Source: an uncultured Ruminococcus sp.
Lineage (GTDB): Bacteria > Bacillota > Clostridia > Oscillospirales > Acutalibacteraceae
NCBI GenBank assembly: GCA_902802975.1
Contig: CADCOF010000305.1
Span: forward strand, 1-6,811
Reading direction: 5' to 3'
DNA length: 6,811 nt
Part shown: positions 5,117 to 6,811 of the stretch, in pieces
Layout: every line of letters starts with the position of its first letter
Numbering within the stretch: the first letter of the stretch is position 1
The notes under the pieces: model-generated
Databases searched by the model: none
Seen by the model: the letters and a program-made list of their open reading frames with translations, nothing else
What the model was told of the DNA's origin: nothing
Translations under genes and position numbers: made by a program

Positions 5117-6562
5117 TCAGCGATAACTGCCATACAGGCTTTTGAATCGTTTTTTGTCCTCGTACATTGCCTTGTCAGCGCGGCGGAATATAAGTTCAAC
5201 GGTAGTGTCATTCGCTCTGCTCTCGGAAATGCCAATTGACGCAGAGTATCTGAACCATTGATCTTTATTCTCTTGATTATATGACTCAGCAAAGCTTTTT
5301 TTCAAACTTTCCAAAATTGCATAGCGTGATTCGTAATCGCTGCCTTCAACAATGACAACAAACTCATCGCCGCCAATTCTGAACACAGGAGAATGCTTGA
5401 ACGCATTGCAAACCATTCTGCAGCATCCCAAAATATATTGGTCGCCTGCTTTATGTCCATTCTCGTCGTTTATCTTTTTCAAATTGTTTACATCCACCAT
5501 CACTATTGCGAACAAAATCTCGCCTTGAGAAAGCAATTTGTTGAGTTCACTTATTTTTCTCGCATACGCTGACTTGCTTCCAACGCCGGTCAGCGTGTCT
5601 TTGTTGTTTTCTTCGCTGAGCAAGTCGATCTGCTTTTTCTTATTTTCGATATCCTCTTCGGCTTTTTGCTTATCTCTCTGCAAATCAAACATGTCCGTCA
5701 GATAATTTATAATATTTATCTGCATTGTGCGTATGCCTTGATATATTGCGCCGATTTCATCGTTTGCTTTTATTGGCAGGTCTATTACGCCCGCCTCTTT
5801 GTAGCTTAGTCTCTCAGCCGGCTTGAATTTTTTCATTTCACTCGTCATTAAATTCAAAGGCTTAACTACTGTCCTGTCTACAAAAAGCGTTGCAATAATC
5901 TGAACAATCACAGTAAGCAGCAATGCGCCCAAAAACAAATATATCTTGAACTCCGCACGTTCGCGCATTACGTCTTCCATATCGAAATAACATCCGACAA
6001 CGCATGAAAGCTTCCCGTCCGAGCTATATACAGGTGAGTACGCCGAACACAACCAGCCCCAGTCTCCGTTTGAGATTGTAGGTTTTTTTAGTTCTTCCGA
6101 ATCCAATCCGACAAGCTCTTCCTCGCGCTCCTCGTAATACCCCGTTTCATAGATAGGCTCATCGGACGCGTCAATAAGATACATGTCTTCTATCGCGTTT
6201 TCTTCGTCCAATGCGATTATATAGATATACTTGATATCCTTCATGTTGCCAAGATATGTATCTATAAATTCCTGCGTTTCGGAATATTTTTCCCATAAGC
6301 TGTGGCGTGTAAGGTAATCTTTAATAAGTTCTTCGTTTTCTTCTTCCTCTGCTTTTATACGCAGCTGCTGAAACTCATCAGACTCTGCGGCTTTTCGAAG
6401 TTCTGACAAATAATCACCGTCAACGAATGACGCAAAATTCTCAGCGTTGTCGGCTGCACAGCGTTTGTAGTATTCATCGCTCTGATTTGCACCTGTATAA
6501 AAGGCTACCGATGCCGTTCCGAAAGCAACCGCAAGGATTGTCACAATAATAAACAAATGCAT
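5117..6562 (-). CDS. Membrane diguanylate cyclase: extracytoplasmic sensor, HAMP, GGDEF
   Basis: A 481-residue protein predicted to join two GTP into cyclic di-GMP. In order: a transmembrane helix (about 2-22); an outside region of about 180 residues with the layout of a Cache-type sensor (including YIYIIALDE and SAYSPVYSSDGKLSCVVGCYF); a second transmembrane helix (about 207-228); a HAMP-like linker (about 229-283); a charged coiled coil (about 290-320); and a GGDEF domain beginning DTLTGVGSK. The active-site GGDEF (397-401) is intact, as are D357 of VDVNN, N365 of KIND and D374 of GHKAGD, so activity is likely. The usual RxxD inhibitory site five residues before GGDEF is FKHS here, so product inhibition through it is unlikely. 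The natural start is probably the ATG at 6596, one base out of frame; in-frame residues before 6562 read KNREFSIKAK, a typical leader of this family. The gene is convergent with the CotH operon. Confidence 0.92.
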   Translation of the reverse strand: MHLFIIVTILAVAFGTASVAFYTGANQSDEYYKRCAADNAENFASFVDGDYLSELRKAAESDEFQQLRIKAEEEENEELIKDYLTRHSLWEKYSETQEFIDTYLGNMKDIKYIYIIALDEENAIEDMYLIDASDEPIYETGYYEEREEELVGLDSEELKKPTISNGDWGWLCSAYSPVYSSDGKLSCVVGCYFDMEDVMRERAEFKIYLFLGALLLTVIVQIIATLFVDRTVVKPLNLMTSEMKKFKPAERLSYKEAGVIDLPIKANDEIGAIYQGIRTMQINIINYLTDMFDLQRDKQKAEEDIENKKKQIDLLSEENNKDTLTGVGSKSAYARKISELNKLLSQGEILFAIVMVDVNNLKKINDENGHKAGDQYILGCCRMVCNAFKHSPVFRIGGDEFVVIVEGSDYESRYAILESLKKSFAESYNQENKDQWFRYSASIGISESRANDTTVELIFRRADKAMYEDKKRFKSLYGSYR

Positions 6563-6593
6563 TTTGGCCTTTATGGAGAACTCTCGATTTTTT

Positions 6594-6610
6594 CATGCCT
6601 TTATACCTCA
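6594..6610 (-). promoter_or_regulatory. Probable native ribosome binding site and ATG of the cyclase, one base out of frame
   Basis: TGAGGT (6610-6605) lies eight bases before ATG (6596-6594), a better initiation site than the one before the in-frame ATG at 6562. From this ATG the frame is ATG AAA AAA TCG and does not enter the cyclase. With five rather than six A in the run (6593-6588) it would read MKNREFSIKAK straight into the cyclase. Confidence 0.6.
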
Positions 6611-6645
6611 CTCATCAATAAATAGCTCTATCATCATTGATCTTA

Positions 6646-6674
6646 ATTATATCATATATAACATTAAAATACAA
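6646..6674 (-). promoter_or_regulatory. Promoter of the diguanylate cyclase gene
   Basis: On the minus strand TTGTAT (6674-6669), 17 bases, then a perfect TATAAT (6651-6646). TG precedes the -10 box by one base, giving an extended -10. Transcription would start near 6639, about 43 bases before the ATG at 6596. Confidence 0.65.
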
Positions 6675-6687
6675 TATGTTAATAGTT

Positions 6688-6710
6688 TTTTAGGCAAATT
6701 ACACCTAAAA
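6688..6710. promoter_or_regulatory. Dyad between two divergent promoters, candidate operator
   Basis: TTTTAGG (6688-6694) and CCTAAAA (6704-6710) are perfect inverted arms around a 9-base centre. The dyad lies just upstream of the cyclase -35 box and about 34 bases upstream of the right-facing promoter. It is in position to affect both. The arms are short and AT-rich, so chance cannot be ruled out. Confidence 0.35.
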
Positions 6711-6743
6711 TTATTTGAAGACTGATAAATGCGCATATGGATC

Positions 6744-6772
6744 TTGTAAATTCTATGAATATATATTATAAT
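6744..6772 (+). promoter_or_regulatory. Promoter reading off the right edge
   Basis: TTGTAA (6744-6749), a 17-base spacer, then a perfect TATAAT (6767-6772). A transcript would begin near 6779 and leave the window, so a plus-strand gene probably starts just beyond 6811, divergent from the cyclase. No start codon of that gene is visible. The flanking DNA is very AT-rich, which raises the chance of a false match. Confidence 0.5.
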
Positions 6773-6811
6773 TATAAACGAGTTAATTAATACAAACGGC
6801 AAGCAATTGAA

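Overview
The window looks like a chromosomal segment of a low-GC Gram-positive anaerobe, most likely a gut or rumen Clostridia of the Ruminococcus/Oscillospiraceae kind. The pointers are AT-rich DNA with purine-rich ribosome binding sites, canonical TTGNNN-17-TATAAT promoters, two lipoproteins with Ser/Ala-rich or acidic stalks, a CotH-type kinase, and a membrane diguanylate cyclase. This placement is inference, because no marker gene is present.

Left part (1-1900, minus strand) is a nucleotide-sugar/capsule region. An intact UDP-glucuronate 4-epimerase-like gene (12-1067) is followed, 3 bases past its stop, by the probable start of a further gene that runs off the left edge. Upstream of the epimerase lies the wreck of UDP-glucose 6-dehydrogenase (ugd), the enzyme that would normally make the epimerase's substrate. 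One piece keeps its own ribosome binding site and the first ~88 residues (1308-1586). A second 27-codon piece from around the active site (1688-1768) stops just before the catalytic cysteine codon. Both pieces are cut off by the same 63-bp direct repeat (1260-1322 and 1627-1689). A good minus-strand promoter (1858-1886) overlaps a perfect 20-bp palindrome and reads into this region.

Middle part (2014-5090, plus strand) is a probable two-gene operon with a strong promoter (2014-2042) and a long terminator hairpin (5049-5090). It encodes an SH3b-type lipoprotein with a 33-bp tandem repeat in its stalk, then a CotH-family kinase lipoprotein. The cotH-like frame is broken near its 3' end by one apparent extra base in a GGGG run; the last ~90 residues continue in the next frame.

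Right part (5117-6811) holds a minus-strand diguanylate cyclase with an extracytoplasmic sensor, HAMP and an intact GGDEF motif. Its natural start also appears to be displaced by one extra base in an A6 run: the best ribosome binding site and ATG (6596) are one base out of frame with the protein. The intergenic region to its right carries divergent promoters, one for the cyclase and one reading off the right edge, around a small dyad.

The strongest candidates for something unusual are the 63-bp repeat capping two ugd fragments, and the palindrome-overlapped promoter that still drives the remnant region. Two single-base homopolymer insertions in one window could mean real decay or sequencing error; the sequence alone cannot tell.
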